Below the pieces are notes generated by a model that searched no databases, had not been told where the DNA came from, and was given only the letters and a program-made list of their open reading frames with translations. The translations under genes and the position numbers were made by a program. DNA of 64,000 nucleotides from Arthrobacter sp. PsM3 (lineage in GTDB: Bacteria; Actinomycetota; Actinomycetes; Actinomycetales; Micrococcaceae): assembly GCF_030433895.1 (NCBI RefSeq), contig NZ_JARUXE010000002.1, positions 117,964-181,963 of the forward strand, given 5' to 3'. Positions 50,600 to 60,098 of this stretch are shown in pieces. Each line of letters starts with the position of its first letter. Within the stretch, counting starts at the first letter, position 1.

Positions 50600-52053
50600 C
50601 ACCAGGATCGTTCGTGAAGCGGCGACGTCGCGTCAGCAATAGCCGGGAGCACGTGAAGGAAAAGAACAACCCCGGCAAGGCATCCCGGGAGCGTGGAGCG
50701 GCTGCAGTCATCTTCGCCCTGACGATTCCTGTCCTCTTCGGAGCCCTGGCAATGGCCCTCGACGTCGGCGCGCTGGTGTACGAGCGCCAGCACCTGAGCA
50801 ACGCGCTGGACGCCGGCGCTCTGGCCGGTGCAGCGTCGCTCCCAGGCGATCCGGTGGCCGCCCGTAATGCCGCGATCTCCTTCGCCCGGGCCAACGACCC
50901 CGCAGCGGCACCCACGGTCACCTTCTGGTGCGTGGTCGCTTCAACAGGTGCTGCCCGGACGGTGCAAAGCAGCCAGATCCCCAGCGTCTGCAACGCAGGA
51001 ACGACGTCGGGTGCCAGATGTGACATGACTATCTGCGCGATACCCTGCATCCCGGGGACTGGAATCTCCTGTAACTCAATTACGGTAACCGACGATAAGA
51101 ACGTCGCGTTCCAGTTCGCCCCCGTGATTGGGATCAACACCGGAAACACCGGATCGCTGGCGTCGGATGCGTGCAAAGGCTCCTGCGGCTCTCAAAGCCC
51201 CAACCCCATGGACATCGCCATTGTCGCTGACCGCACCAGCAGCATGAGTGACCAGAACATCACGGACATGAAGACCGGGATCAAGAACACTCTCCTGACC
51301 ATGTCCAGGGATCAGCAGTATGTGGCATTTGGCACCATCCACAGGAGCAGCCCCATCGTCGGCGGTTGCCAGACCAATCCGTCCGGCTCGGCCACGGAAG
51401 GCCCTTGGATCCCGGTTCCCTTCTCCAACGACTACAACAGTCCCGGTACTACACCGACCGCCAACGGCAACAGCACGCTCGTCAAAGCAATATCTTGTTT
51501 GAACAAGTCGTCGGGCTTTGGCACATACCTTGCGTCGCCCTTAAAGGCCGCCGCACGCTACGTTCTCGGCAAAGACCCAAACAACTTGTTGGCGCTGCCC
51601 GCGCGCGCTGGAACTGCGCGCAAGGCCATAATCCTGGAGACCGACGGCCAGCCGAACGAGAGTAACATGGCAGGCTCCACAGCAGTAAACACTCCCGGCG
51701 ACATCGGAAGTTCAACCGTTGCCGCTGCCTGCAAAAACCTGAAGGACGTCGCGGCCGATGCCAAGTTCAAAGACATCCTCATCATCACTGTCGGCTTCGG
51801 AAGCGCAAACACAGACTCTTGCGGTAGCGGCGTACTTGTCCGCGATGTGCTCGCCGCTGCTGCCTCGGAGAAGAGTCCCGGGGTCGCCAGTACTGCCAGT
51901 AACGACTGCCAGACCCCTGCCAAGCGGGCTGCGGAGAACGCGGATGGCGACTTCTTCTTCTGCGCGGCCAGCGGATCAGAACTTGGCCCGATTTTTGTCT
52001 CGGCGATCAATGCGATCAGCGGGAACTCCCACCTGATTCGGATCCCCGGCTGA
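50587..52053 (+). CDS. TadG-like pilus protein with von Willebrand A domain
   Basis: A ~488-residue protein. The TadE/TadG helix AAAVIFALTIPVLFGALAMAL is near residue 38-58. It is followed by a pilus-proximal region with several cysteines. From ~210 a von Willebrand factor A domain starts with DIAIVADRTSSMSD, a MIDAS-like DxTxS motif, and contains RKAIILETDGQPNES. Many cysteines (about 14 outside the helix) suggest disulfides in the exposed part. A VWA TadG often sits at the pilus tip or base and may bind ligand. The ATG at 50587 overlaps the tadE end; the larger frame back to 50449 reads into tadE and is rejected. Confidence 0.82.
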   Translation: MHALTPGSFVKRRRRVSNSREHVKEKNNPGKASRERGAAAVIFALTIPVLFGALAMALDVGALVYERQHLSNALDAGALAGAASLPGDPVAARNAAISFARANDPAAAPTVTFWCVVASTGAARTVQSSQIPSVCNAGTTSGARCDMTICAIPCIPGTGISCNSITVTDDKNVAFQFAPVIGINTGNTGSLASDACKGSCGSQSPNPMDIAIVADRTSSMSDQNITDMKTGIKNTLLTMSRDQQYVAFGTIHRSSPIVGGCQTNPSGSATEGPWIPVPFSNDYNSPGTTPTANGNSTLVKAISCLNKSSGFGTYLASPLKAAARYVLGKDPNNLLALPARAGTARKAIILETDGQPNESNMAGSTAVNTPGDIGSSTVAAACKNLKDVAADAKFKDILIITVGFGSANTDSCGSGVLVRDVLAAAASEKSPGVASTASNDCQTPAKRAAENADGDFFFCAASGSELGPIFVSAINAISGNSHLIRIPG

Positions 52054-52308
52054 CAGCCCAGCTGCCGGACGGCCTTGGACCAGCGCCAAGGGGGTCATTC
52101 TGTCAACCGCGACCCGGCAAACGGGAGATGCTCGCGCTGGGCACGGATCCTGCCGAACTCACAAGTGTGCGCACAGCAGCCGGCGGGAACGGGCCGGCCA
52201 CGGGAAACCGCAGGGCAGAACGCAGGAAGCCCTCCGGAAAGCCGCAAGGTTGCCGCAGGATCAACAGGTTCGCCAGGTACCGCCCGGAGCAGGAAGTAGC
52301 GTGGTCAC

Positions 52309-52797
52309 ATGTCCTTTCAAGGTGATTCAGACGACGGTGACGCGAACAATGACTTCTCCGCCGGCGCCTGCACCTGCGGCACGGGTCGGACCGGCGTAAG
52401 CCCGGCCGGTGCAGGCCTGGCCCCAGCGCCGGCCGACACCACGCCCCCACTGGTGGACCCCTCCGCGCTCCAGGAACTCGGGTCCCAGCTGGACAGCCCT
52501 GCCGTGGCCAAGGGCTTCGCCAGGGACTACACAAACATGTGGGACCAGCGCTACCAGTCCCTCGCTTCGTCCCTCGACAGCGGTGATGAGGACGCGGCAA
52601 TGGACGCCGTCCTGAGTTTGAAGACATCCTCGGCGATGGTTGGCGGCGTCCGCCTGGCCGAGCTTGCCAGCGAGCTGGAGGACGCCATCCGCGTCCGCGA
52701 CGCCCACCGCGCGCGGTTGCTGCTTCGTCAAGTCGCAGAAAGCGGAAACGAAACGGTGGGCGAGCTGCAGCTCAGCCACAATCTCCGGGACGGTTAG
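52309..52797 (+). CDS. Hpt-domain-like protein lacking the phospho-acceptor histidine
   Basis: A 162-residue protein. The N-terminal ~50 residues are acidic and Pro/Ala-rich with CTCGTG. Residues ~65-150 resemble a histidine phosphotransfer domain, with the helix AVLSLKTSSAMVGGVRLAELA in place of the usual A-H-x-L-K-G-S. The histidine position is Leu, so it cannot accept phosphate in the normal way. It may be a scaffold or a diverged relative. Its last 4 bases overlap the 3' end of the response regulator gene on the other strand. Confidence 0.65.
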   Translation: MSFQGDSDDGDANNDFSAGACTCGTGRTGVSPAGAGLAPAPADTTPPLVDPSALQELGSQLDSPAVAKGFARDYTNMWDQRYQSLASSLDSGDEDAAMDAVLSLKTSSAMVGGVRLAELASELEDAIRVRDAHRARLLLRQVAESGNETVGELQLSHNLRDG

Positions 52798-53555
52798 TCC
52801 AGGGCGGGCGCGAGCCGGTACCCCACGCCGCGGACCGTCTGGAGCCAGCGGGGCCGCTGCGGATCCTCCCGCAGCTTGCGCCGCAGATTGCCAATATGTA
52901 CCTCGACAGCCCGCTCGTCGGATTCGCCGATGTACGCGTCCGCGCCGTAGTGCTCGCCCCGAACCACCCGCACCAGATCGACCTTCGACCGGACAGCACC
53001 GGCCCCCTTCAGCAGGGCGTGCAGGAGATCGAACTCGCTTCGGGTCAGGCTGGTGGGAACGCCGTCAAGGGTGACCGACCGGGTGTGCGGGTTCAGCACC
53101 AGTCCGTTGTGCCGATATACCGCATCCTGGGGCAGCGCCAGACCCTGTGAGGCCTGCTCCCTGGGGGTGTCTTCGGCGGCGTCCAGCCGGGGCCTGCGCA
53201 TCATGGCGGCCACCCGGGCCCGGAGCTCGCGCGGCCGGAAAGGTTTGGTCATGAAGTCGTCGGCACCGGTGTGCAGCGCCGTCAGCGTGTCCAGCTCGTC
53301 CGTCCTCGCGGTCAGCATGACCACATAGGCATCGCTGAACTGCCGGATCCGGCGCAGGACTTCGAAGCCGTCAATATCGTGAAGGCCCACATCCAGGGTG
53401 ACGACGCTCGCCTTCCGGCTCCGCACCACCTCGACCCCCTCACGCCCGCTGGCTGCGCCGTGGACGTCAAATCCCGCCTGGCTCAGCACGGCCTCCACAA
53501 GGTGACGTACGTCGTCGTCGTCCTCGACGACGACTGCAACTCCCAAGTCAGTCAT
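52794..53555 (-). CDS. OmpR/PhoB-family response regulator
   Basis: A 253-residue transcription regulator. The receiver domain has VVVEDDDD (acidic pocket), the phospho-Asp in VVTLDVGLHDIDGF, MLTART and DFMTKPFRPREL (Lys). The winged-helix output domain includes LTRSEFDLLHALLKGAG and VEVHIGNLRRKLREDP. The ATG at 53555 has a G-rich ribosome site; further upstream in-frame codons are not receiver-like. It is divergent from the histidine kinase gene across 166 bases, so the two probably form a pair. Confidence 0.93.
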   Translation of the reverse strand: MTDLGVAVVVEDDDDVRHLVEAVLSQAGFDVHGAASGREGVEVVRSRKASVVTLDVGLHDIDGFEVLRRIRQFSDAYVVMLTARTDELDTLTALHTGADDFMTKPFRPRELRARVAAMMRRPRLDAAEDTPREQASQGLALPQDAVYRHNGLVLNPHTRSVTLDGVPTSLTRSEFDLLHALLKGAGAVRSKVDLVRVVRGEHYGADAYIGESDERAVEVHIGNLRRKLREDPQRPRWLQTVRGVGYRLAPALD

Positions 53556-53721
53556 GGCCCCCCCTTTGCATCTGATGCTGCGGCAGCTACCCCCCATAGC
53601 GCCGCGCTGTTACTGCAGTGCACTCTTGGTGCACCAGTAGTGTCAGACTACCCACGCAATGTCGCGAAAAACTGTTTAGGCACAGCCGTGGCCACAAATA
53701 TTCATCCTGTGTCAAGCTAAC

Positions 53722-54636
53722 GTGACGAGTGCTGTTAAATTGAGGCAGCGAGAAAGGGGCGCGGCTTCATTGGGTAAACAGCAACTGGTCCGGAACCCGG
53801 AGAGTCATCTGGCGGGCTTCCCGCGGCGTCTGCAGAATTTGTTCCGGCTAACCGGAGGCCGGGAAACCGAACTCAGTGCCCTCCTCAAGGTCAGCCTGGA
53901 ACGCGAGCGGCAGCTCAGCGACGAGGTCGCGGAGGTGGTCGACGCCCTGACGGCCAAGGACAACCTCGTCGCCAATGTCTCGCACGAGTTCCGCACACCG
54001 CTGACGTCCATCATCGGCAACCTGGATCTGGTGCTCGGCGAATCGGAAGAGCTCTCCCCCACCGCCGTGCGCCGGATCGAAGTCGCGCAACGGAACGCTG
54101 AACGGCTGCTGGCCCTGGTCTCGGACCTGCTGGTGTCCGCCGACTCAGCACTGCACGTCCACCCGCGCCGGACCGATCTGGCTGCTCTTCTCGAAGCCAG
54201 CGTCGGCTCCGCCCAGGCCCTTGCCCAGGCAGCCCAGGTCTCGCTCTCCACGGACGTCCCGGCAACGCTCTGGGCCGAAGTTGATCCGTTGCGGATCAGT
54301 CAGGCCGTCGACAACCTCGTATCCAACGCCATCAAGTATTCGCCCGTTGGCGGCGCCGTCCGCGTCTCCGCCAGCCAGGAGGGTGGCCGGGTCTTGGTGC
54401 ACGTGGAGGATGACGGAATGGGCATGACAGCCGCCGACGCCGACCGGATCTTCACCCGGTTCTTCCGAAGCCCCGCGGTCCGCGGAGGCTCGGTTCCCGG
54501 CATCGGTCTGGGACTGTCCATCACCAAGGCGATCGTCGAACGCCACGGCGGCAGCATTTCCTGCCGCACGCTGCCTGGCTGCGGGAGCACCTTCACCCTG
54601 GAACTCCCCGCCCGGGCGGCCACCCCGGCCTCGTAG
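53722..54636 (+). CDS. Soluble sensor histidine kinase
   Basis: A 304-residue kinase with no membrane helix. A coiled-coil-like segment near 50-85 (LKVSLERERQLSDEVAEVVD) leads to the H-box ANVSHEFRTPLTSIIG with the phospho-His. N-box AVDNLVSNAIKYSP, G1 VEDDGMGM and G2 GIGLGLSITKAIVERHGG complete the ATPase. It lacks an obvious sensor domain, so it probably senses a cytoplasmic signal or works with a partner. The GTG start at 53722 is weakly supported; TTG at 53770 is an alternative. Divergent from the response regulator; convergent with truA. Confidence 0.88.
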   Translation: MTSAVKLRQRERGAASLGKQQLVRNPESHLAGFPRRLQNLFRLTGGRETELSALLKVSLERERQLSDEVAEVVDALTAKDNLVANVSHEFRTPLTSIIGNLDLVLGESEELSPTAVRRIEVAQRNAERLLALVSDLLVSADSALHVHPRRTDLAALLEASVGSAQALAQAAQVSLSTDVPATLWAEVDPLRISQAVDNLVSNAIKYSPVGGAVRVSASQEGGRVLVHVEDDGMGMTAADADRIFTRFFRSPAVRGGSVPGIGLGLSITKAIVERHGGSISCRTLPGCGSTFTLELPARAATPAS

Positions 54637-54661
54637 CGGGGTTGGGACTGGGCGGGCAGCC

Positions 54662-55552
54662 CTACTGGCGCAGGGCCCGCGTCAGCTCGGCCCTGGCCAG
54701 CAGCCCGCTGGCCGAGGGGTACGCGACTTCTTCCAGCACCAGCGGGTGCGGGGCCGAGAGGACCGACTTCGCGTCGCGCTGGCGGGCCAGCAGCCGTTCC
54801 AGGAGCCACACCGGCTTCTCGATGCCGGCCCCCACGAACAGGGCCGATCCCACGAGGGACCGCACCATGTTGTGGCAGAACGCATCCGCCTGGACCGTGG
54901 CCACAATGACCCCGTCGGCACCCCGGGCAAACTCAAAGCGCTGAAGTTCCCGGATAGTGGTGGCGCCTTCCCGCGGCTTGCAGTAGGACCGGAAATCCTG
55001 CAGTCCCAACAGCTGCGAGGCGCCTTCGTTGAGCAGCCCGACGTCCAGCCGGTCCTGATGCCACAGCGTGGAGGTCCGGCCGAGCGGATCCCAGAGGGCG
55101 GGCCCGTCCGCGATCCGGTAGCTGTAGCGGCGCCAAAGCGCGGAGAACCGCGCGTCGAAGCCCGCCGGAGCAATGGAGACCTTGTGGACCTCGACCGCCC
55201 CGGTCAGGTCCCCGAGCCCGCGGCTGAGAGCGCCCCGCAGCCGACGCAGCAGGGCAACCGCCGGGTCCAGTTCCACGCCGCGGTTCAGGCCCATCCACTC
55301 CGTCTCGGTGAAGTCCACGTGGACCACCTGGCCGCGGGCGTGCACCCCGGCGTCGGTCCGCCCGGCGACAGTGACCCTGATGGGCCGGCGGATGAGCAGT
55401 GCAATGGCCTCTTCGAGCGTGCCCTGGACGGTGCGCCGTCCGGGCTGGACAGCCCACCCGCTGAAGGGACCGCCGTCGTACGCAAGATCAAGCCGGACAC
55501 GCAAAAACCCGCCGCCCCCTCTAACGGGGGCAGCGGGCTTCTGGTCGTTCAT
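54662..55552 (-). CDS. truA: tRNA pseudouridine synthase A
   Basis: Makes pseudouridine at positions 38-40 of tRNA anticodon stems. The 296-residue protein has the catalytic Asp in AGRTDAGVHARGQ, the GWAVQPGRRTVQG entry near the N-terminus, and the C-terminal AFCHNMVRSLVG. It is the last gene of the ribosomal operon here, 32 bases after rplQ. Confidence 0.95.
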   Translation of the reverse strand: MNDQKPAAPVRGGGGFLRVRLDLAYDGGPFSGWAVQPGRRTVQGTLEEAIALLIRRPIRVTVAGRTDAGVHARGQVVHVDFTETEWMGLNRGVELDPAVALLRRLRGALSRGLGDLTGAVEVHKVSIAPAGFDARFSALWRRYSYRIADGPALWDPLGRTSTLWHQDRLDVGLLNEGASQLLGLQDFRSYCKPREGATTIRELQRFEFARGADGVIVATVQADAFCHNMVRSLVGSALFVGAGIEKPVWLLERLLARQRDAKSVLSAPHPLVLEEVAYPSASGLLARAELTRALRQ

Positions 55553-55584
55553 AGACTCAAGTCTACTAGTGAAATAAGGCGAGA

Positions 55585-56274
55585 CTACTCAGCGTCGCCA
55601 GCCTGCGCAGCGTCGCCGCCGGCAGGTGCGAAGCCGGCAGCTTCGGCCGACTCTGCAGAGTCGAACCAAACTTCAGCAACCGTCGAGTCGTACCAGCGGG
55701 ATCCCGGAACGTGGAACTTCATGGAGTCCTCGTTGCCCTTGACGGCGAAGCCCTCAGGAGCAGCGTTGTCAGCGGTAGCAGGCTTGGAGCCGGCGTACTT
55801 GGACTCAGCGGCTTCGGTCTCCACAACCTCGGCCTCGGCGGGAGCTTCCTCGGCGGCCGGAGCAGCCTTGGCGGCAGCCTGGGTAGCCTCGGCTACGACG
55901 GCCTGCTTGGCGGAAACCGGCTCGAGAACCAGTTCGATGACAGCCATGGGAGCGTTGTCGCCCTTGCGGTTGCCGATCTTGGTGATGCGGGTGTAGCCAC
56001 CGTTGCGGTTCTCCACTGCCTGTGCAATGTCGGTGAACAGCTCGTGGACAATGCCCTTGTCGCTGATCAAGCCGAGTACACGGCGGCGGGAAGCCAGGTC
56101 GCCACGCTTGGCGAAGGTCACCAGGCGCTCGGCGTACGGCTTCAGTCGCTTGGCCTTGGTCACCGTGGTGGTGATCCGCTTGTGCTCGAACAGTGCGGCG
56201 GACAGGTTCGCGAGCATCAGACGCTCGTGACTTGCTCCGCCTCCGAGGCGCGGACCCTTAGCGGGGGTAGGCAT
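55585..56274 (-). CDS. rplQ: 50S ribosomal protein L17 with C-terminal extension
   Basis: Residues 1-~120 are the normal L17 ([19 protein letters not shown], then [20 protein letters not shown]). A ~110-residue extension follows. It is an acidic Ala/Glu-rich linker and then a short domain [19 protein letters not shown] and [17 protein letters not shown]. That segment resembles the small IKGN...HxPG...EVWF..xxAxAAGF domain found in some secreted actinobacterial proteins and known in L17 variants of this group. Its function on the ribosome is not known. Confidence 0.95.
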   Translation of the reverse strand: MPTPAKGPRLGGGASHERLMLANLSAALFEHKRITTTVTKAKRLKPYAERLVTFAKRGDLASRRRVLGLISDKGIVHELFTDIAQAVENRNGGYTRITKIGNRKGDNAPMAVIELVLEPVSAKQAVVAEATQAAAKAAPAAEEAPAEAEVVETEAAESKYAGSKPATADNAAPEGFAVKGNEDSMKFHVPGSRWYDSTVAEVWFDSAESAEAAGFAPAGGDAAQAGDAE

Positions 56275-56351
56275 AATAGTTTCTCCTCATATGGAAGCCG
56301 TTGGGCTGCGCACACCATGGTGCAACCAGCCGGCAGGCCAAGATCTGTTTG

Positions 56352-57362
56352 TTAGAGCTCGTCGTCGCTGAAAGCGGCGTCGTCCTCTTCAATTGCTGCG
56401 GCGCGTGCTGCGAGGTCAAAACCGGGAGGCGAGTCCTTGAGGGACAAGCCCAGTTCAACCAGCTTTGCCTTGACCTCATCGATGGACTTCGCACCGAAGT
56501 TACGGATGTCCATGAGGTCGGCCTCGGAGCGGGCCACGAGTTCACCCACGGTGTGGATGCCCTCACGCTTGAGGCAGTTGTAGGAACGGACGGTGAGGTC
56601 CAGATCCTCGATCGGCAGGGCCATGTCTGCTGCCAGGGCAGCATCCGTCGGCGACGGGCCAATCTCGATACCTTCAGCTGCGGTGTTCAGCTCGCGGGCC
56701 AGACCGAACAGTTCCACCAGGGTGGTACCTGCCGAAGCAACGGCATCGCGCGGGGCGATGGCCTGCTTGGTCTCGACGTCGACAATGAGCTTGTCGAAGT
56801 CAGTGCGCTGCTCAACACGGGTAGCTTCCACGCGGAAAGTAACCTTCAGGACCGGCGAGTAGATCGAGTCGACCGGAATGCGGCCGATCTCGGAGTCGCC
56901 GGACTTGTTCTGAGCTGCCGAAACGTAGCCGCGGCCGCGCTCGATGGTCAGTTCGAGTTCGAACTTGCCCTTCGAGTTCAACGTGGCAATGTGCAGATCC
57001 GGGTTGTGGAATTCGACGCCGGCCGGCGGAGCGATGTCCGCGGCGGTGACGACTCCCGGGCCCTGCTTGCGCAGGTACGCAACAACCGGCTCGTCGTGCT
57101 CGGAGGACACCGACAGGTTCTTGATGTTCAGGATGATCTCAGTGACATCTTCCTTGACACCCGGAACAGTGGTGAACTCGTGCAGCACGCCATCGATCCG
57201 GATGCTCGTGACAGAGGCACCGGGGATGGAGGAGAGCAGGGTACGGCGGAGGGAGTTTCCGAGGGTGTAACCGAAACCGGGCTCCAGCGGTTCAATAATG
57301 AAACGGGAGCGGTTGTCAGAGACGACCTCTTCGGAGAGGGTGGGGCGCTGTGCAATGAGCAC
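56352..57362 (-). CDS. rpoA: RNA polymerase alpha subunit
   Basis: The scaffold subunit of RNA polymerase. The 336-residue protein has the N-terminal dimerisation domain ([25 protein letters not shown], cut here in part) at residues ~15-230. The C-terminal domain near 255-310 carries [17 protein letters not shown]. The GTG start has AAAGGAAA upstream. It follows rpsK after 132 bases that contain a hairpin. Confidence 0.97.
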   Translation of the reverse strand: MLIAQRPTLSEEVVSDNRSRFIIEPLEPGFGYTLGNSLRRTLLSSIPGASVTSIRIDGVLHEFTTVPGVKEDVTEIILNIKNLSVSSEHDEPVVAYLRKQGPGVVTAADIAPPAGVEFHNPDLHIATLNSKGKFELELTIERGRGYVSAAQNKSGDSEIGRIPVDSIYSPVLKVTFRVEATRVEQRTDFDKLIVDVETKQAIAPRDAVASAGTTLVELFGLARELNTAAEGIEIGPSPTDAALAADMALPIEDLDLTVRSYNCLKREGIHTVGELVARSEADLMDIRNFGAKSIDEVKAKLVELGLSLKDSPPGFDLAARAAAIEEDDAAFSDDEL

Positions 57363-57443
57363 TTAGGTTTCCTTTCGGCGAGCATCCGCTATATGACGCA
57401 ACACAGGTGGTGGAAAGATCGGTCTGAGACTTAACGCGGCTGG

Positions 57444-57475
57444 GCTTGCCCGGACCCGTGAAGGTCCGGGCAAGC
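57444..57475 (-). terminator. Hairpin between rpsK and rpoA
   Basis: A perfect 13-bp stem (57444-57456 with 57463-57475) around a 6-base loop lies between two genes of one operon. No strong U-tract follows, so it may attenuate or process the transcript rather than end it. Confidence 0.6.
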
Positions 57476-57494
57476 ACCGGTGCGTTGGAAAGCC

Positions 57495-57896
57495 TTAGAC
57501 GCGGCGGCGCTTCGGCGGACGGCAGCCGTTGTGGGCGCTGGGGGTTACATCCTGGATGGATCCAACCTCAAGGCCAGCAGCCTGCAGCGAACGGATAGCC
57601 GTTTCGCGACCCGAACCCGGGCCCTTGACGAATACGTCAACCTTGCGCATACCGTGCTCCTGCGCACGCTTTGCGGCGGCTTCGGCGGCCATCTGGGCTG
57701 CGAACGGGGTGGACTTACGTGAGCCCTTGAAGCCAACCTCACCGGACGAAGCCCAGGAGATGACAGCGCCATTCGGATCCGTGATGGAAACGATGGTGTT
57801 GTTAAAGGTGCTCTTGATGTGCGCCTGGCCCAGCGCGATATTCTTTTTGTCCTTCTTACGCGGCTTGCGAACCGCGCCACGAGTCTTCGGGGGCAT
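57495..57896 (-). CDS. rpsK: 30S ribosomal protein S11
   Basis: A platform protein of the small subunit. The 133-residue sequence contains [20 protein letters not shown] and [15 protein letters not shown], ending in [12 protein letters not shown], all standard. It follows rpsM by 41 bases in the conserved order infA-rpmJ-rpsM-rpsK-rpoA-rplQ. Confidence 0.97.
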   Translation of the reverse strand: MPPKTRGAVRKPRKKDKKNIALGQAHIKSTFNNTIVSITDPNGAVISWASSGEVGFKGSRKSTPFAAQMAAEAAAKRAQEHGMRKVDVFVKGPGSGRETAIRSLQAAGLEVGSIQDVTPSAHNGCRPPKRRRV

Positions 57897-57937
57897 TATT
57901 TCTCCTACAGAAAGTTATCGGGGGGAAGACGAGCGGT

Positions 57938-58312
57938 TTAGCGGGTCTTCTTCTTGCCTGCAACGGTGCGCTTCGGACCCTTACGGGTACGTGCGTTCGT
58001 CTTCGTACGCTGTCCGCGCACTGGCAGGCCCTTACGGTGGCGAATACCTTCGTAGCTGCCGATTTCAACCTTGCGGCGGATATCTGCTGCTACTTCGCGG
58101 CGAAGGTCACCCTCAACCTTGTAGTTGCCTTCAATGTAATCACGCAGCTGGACGAGCTCGGCGTCGGACAGGTCCTTGACCCGAACGTCCGCGCTGATGC
58201 CGGTGGCAGCCAGGGTTTCGTGTGCACGGGTCTTGCCCACGCCGTAGATGTAAGTAAGCGCAATTTCCAACCGCTTTTCGCGGGGAATGTCTACGCCAGC
58301 GAGACGAGCCAT
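57938..58312 (-). CDS. rpsM: 30S ribosomal protein S13
   Basis: Head protein of the small subunit, contacting tRNA. The start at ATG 58312 gives [20 protein letters not shown] and 124 residues; 17 codons upstream are spurious. It has [12 protein letters not shown] and ends in [16 protein letters not shown] 175-base gap with small hairpins separates it from rpmJ. Confidence 0.97.
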   Translation of the reverse strand: MARLAGVDIPREKRLEIALTYIYGVGKTRAHETLAATGISADVRVKDLSDAELVQLRDYIEGNYKVEGDLRREVAADIRRKVEIGSYEGIRHRKGLPVRGQRTKTNARTRKGPKRTVAGKKKTR

Positions 58313-58487
58313 AGAGGCAGTGCTCCTTGTATAAACCGGAGGTCGTAGGCAGTACACCCGCACGATCCGTGCGGCCCCAGCCTCCGACCGGGGGTTAGCT
58401 GTACGGGCCCATACGTCCCAAATCAGCTTGTGCTGCCTTTTATTTACTTGCGTGGGTTAGCAACCCAGGATTTCCCGAAGAGGGAAA

Positions 58488-58601
58488 TTAGCCCTGGCGC
58501 TGCTTGTGGCGCGGGTTCTCGCAGATCACCATGACCCGGCCATTACGGCGGATCACTTTGCACTTTTCGCAGATCTGCTTGACGCTCGGCTTGACCTTCA
58601 T
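58488..58601 (-). CDS. rpmJ: 50S ribosomal protein L36
   Basis: A 37-residue zinc-ribbon protein: [20 protein letters not shown] at the start, then the rest of the four-ligand set with [11 protein letters not shown]. The presence of Cys and His ligands marks it as the zinc-containing (C+) form. The gene lies between infA and rpsM in conserved order and is easily missed because it is short. Confidence 0.95.
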   Translation of the reverse strand: MKVKPSVKQICEKCKVIRRNGRVMVICENPRHKQRQG

Positions 58602-58669
58602 GGCGTTCCTTTGCGTGTTGCAGTGGTCAGCTGGACCGGCCTTCGGCTGTTGCTCTGGCCGCCCAGTGT

Positions 58670-58891
58670 TTACTTGTAGCGGTAGACGATACGACCACGT
58701 GTCAGGTCGTACGGGCTCAGCTCCACCACTACCCGGTCCTCAGGGAGAATCCTGATGTAGTGCTGGCGCATCTTTCCAGAGATGTGTGCCAGAACGATGT
58801 GCTTGTTGGTGAGCTCAACGCGAAACATCGCGTTAGGCAGCGCCTCAGTCACAACGCCCTCGATCTCAATGACCCCGTCCTTCTTGGCCAT
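58670..58891 (-). CDS. infA: Translation initiation factor IF-1
   Basis: A 73-residue OB-fold factor: [20 protein letters not shown], then [20 protein letters not shown], ending GRIVYRYK, the usual full length. The start at ATG 58891 has GGAGGG nearby; the longer frame to 59014 is not IF-1-like. It is the first gene of the group ending in truA. The ~180 bases upstream should carry the promoter. Confidence 0.96.
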   Translation of the reverse strand: MAKKDGVIEIEGVVTEALPNAMFRVELTNKHIVLAHISGKMRQHYIRILPEDRVVVELSPYDLTRGRIVYRYK

Positions 58892-59069
58892 ACCCTCCGC
58901 TAACTGTTGTTTGCCGCAGCCCTTCGGTTTGCACCGAAAATCACCGCGGACGTTTTTTGATTGATTGGCTGATGCCTCCCGGCCCCAAAAGGGCACAACA
59001 GGGCAGACAACCAACAGACAACATTACGCCATAACGGGCCGAATGTTAAATCCAGCAATCGTAGCGCAC

Positions 59070-60098
59070 TCAGCCTCCGTATGCACCAAATTCGCCCGCC
59101 GGCGTGCTCACGGCCTCCGCGCAGGCGATCCCGTCGAGGATGGCAAGGCGCACGACGTCGGCTGCCGCACTCTGCAGGGTGATGAGACTCACCTGCCGGG
59201 CGCTCTCGCTGCTGCGGTCCAGCGCGAGCGCACCGGTGGCGAGGCAAAACACTGTGTCCCCGTCCGCCAGGGTGTGGCTGGGGTTCAGCGCCCGCGCCAG
59301 GCCGGCGTGGGCGGCCGACGCAGTGCGTTTGCATTCGGCCTTGTCCAGGACCGCGTTCGTGGCGACGACGACGAGGGTTGTATTCAGGGGCGGCGGCTCT
59401 CCCGGCGGCGCTGACGCGCCCCGTGTGCCGTTCCCGGCTTTCGCCGCAGCAGCCGCAACCCTCGGCGTGCTCGCTCCTTCGTCGCTTAGACGCACGCTGC
59501 CGGGTTCCGGCTGCGGCGGCGATGTGCCATAAGGGAGTCCCAGGGCGTTGACTACTGCTACCGCCCCCACGACGACCCCGTTCTCGAGGGTCATGGAGGC
59601 TGTGCCTACTCCCCCCTTGTATGTCCCCCGGCCGATTGCTGCTCCGGTGCCGGCGCCGACGTTGCCGCGTTCGACGTCGTGCGCTTCCTGGCGGGCGGCA
59701 GCGTCGGCGGTGGCCGCGTAGCCCATGGCGGCGTCGGGCCGGGCGGAGAAGTCCCCGCCCCGGCCGAGGTCGAAGATGGCCGCCGCCGGCACGATCGGAA
59801 CCACGCCGCCCGTGACCGGGAAGCCCCTGCCGTTCTCCTCGCACCATTGCTGGGCTCCGTGGGCCGCGGCGAGGCCGAAGGCGCTTCCCCCGGTGAGCAC
59901 GACGGCGTCCACGGTACGGCTCAGCGTCGTGGGGTCGAGGGCGTCAGTCTCGTGCGTCCCGGGGCCCCCGCCCCGGACATCGACGGAGCCCACCGTCCCG
60001 GGCGGAGGCAGCACAACCGTCACTCCGCTCAGCCAGCCGCCGCCCGTCCGGCCGGCGTGGCCGACCCTCAGCCCCGGCACGTCCGTTATCGCAGTCAT
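59070..60098 (-). CDS. P1-family (DmpA-type) peptidase
   Basis: A 342-residue Ntn-like peptidase of MEROPS family S58. It has ITDVPGLRVGHA at the start and VVLTGGSAFGLAAAHG in the middle. NTTLVVVATNAVLDKAECKR follows, where self-cleavage before the Thr would expose the nucleophile, and then HTLADGDTVFCLATG. Homologues cleave N-terminal residues from short peptides. ATG 60098 is the best start. It is divergent from the sugar transporter genes with 266 bases between them. Confidence 0.87.
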   Translation of the reverse strand: MTAITDVPGLRVGHAGRTGGGWLSGVTVVLPPPGTVGSVDVRGGGPGTHETDALDPTTLSRTVDAVVLTGGSAFGLAAAHGAQQWCEENGRGFPVTGGVVPIVPAAAIFDLGRGGDFSARPDAAMGYAATADAAARQEAHDVERGNVGAGTGAAIGRGTYKGGVGTASMTLENGVVVGAVAVVNALGLPYGTSPPQPEPGSVRLSDEGASTPRVAAAAAKAGNGTRGASAPPGEPPPLNTTLVVVATNAVLDKAECKRTASAAHAGLARALNPSHTLADGDTVFCLATGALALDRSSESARQVSLITLQSAAADVVRLAILDGIACAEAVSTPAGEFGAYGG

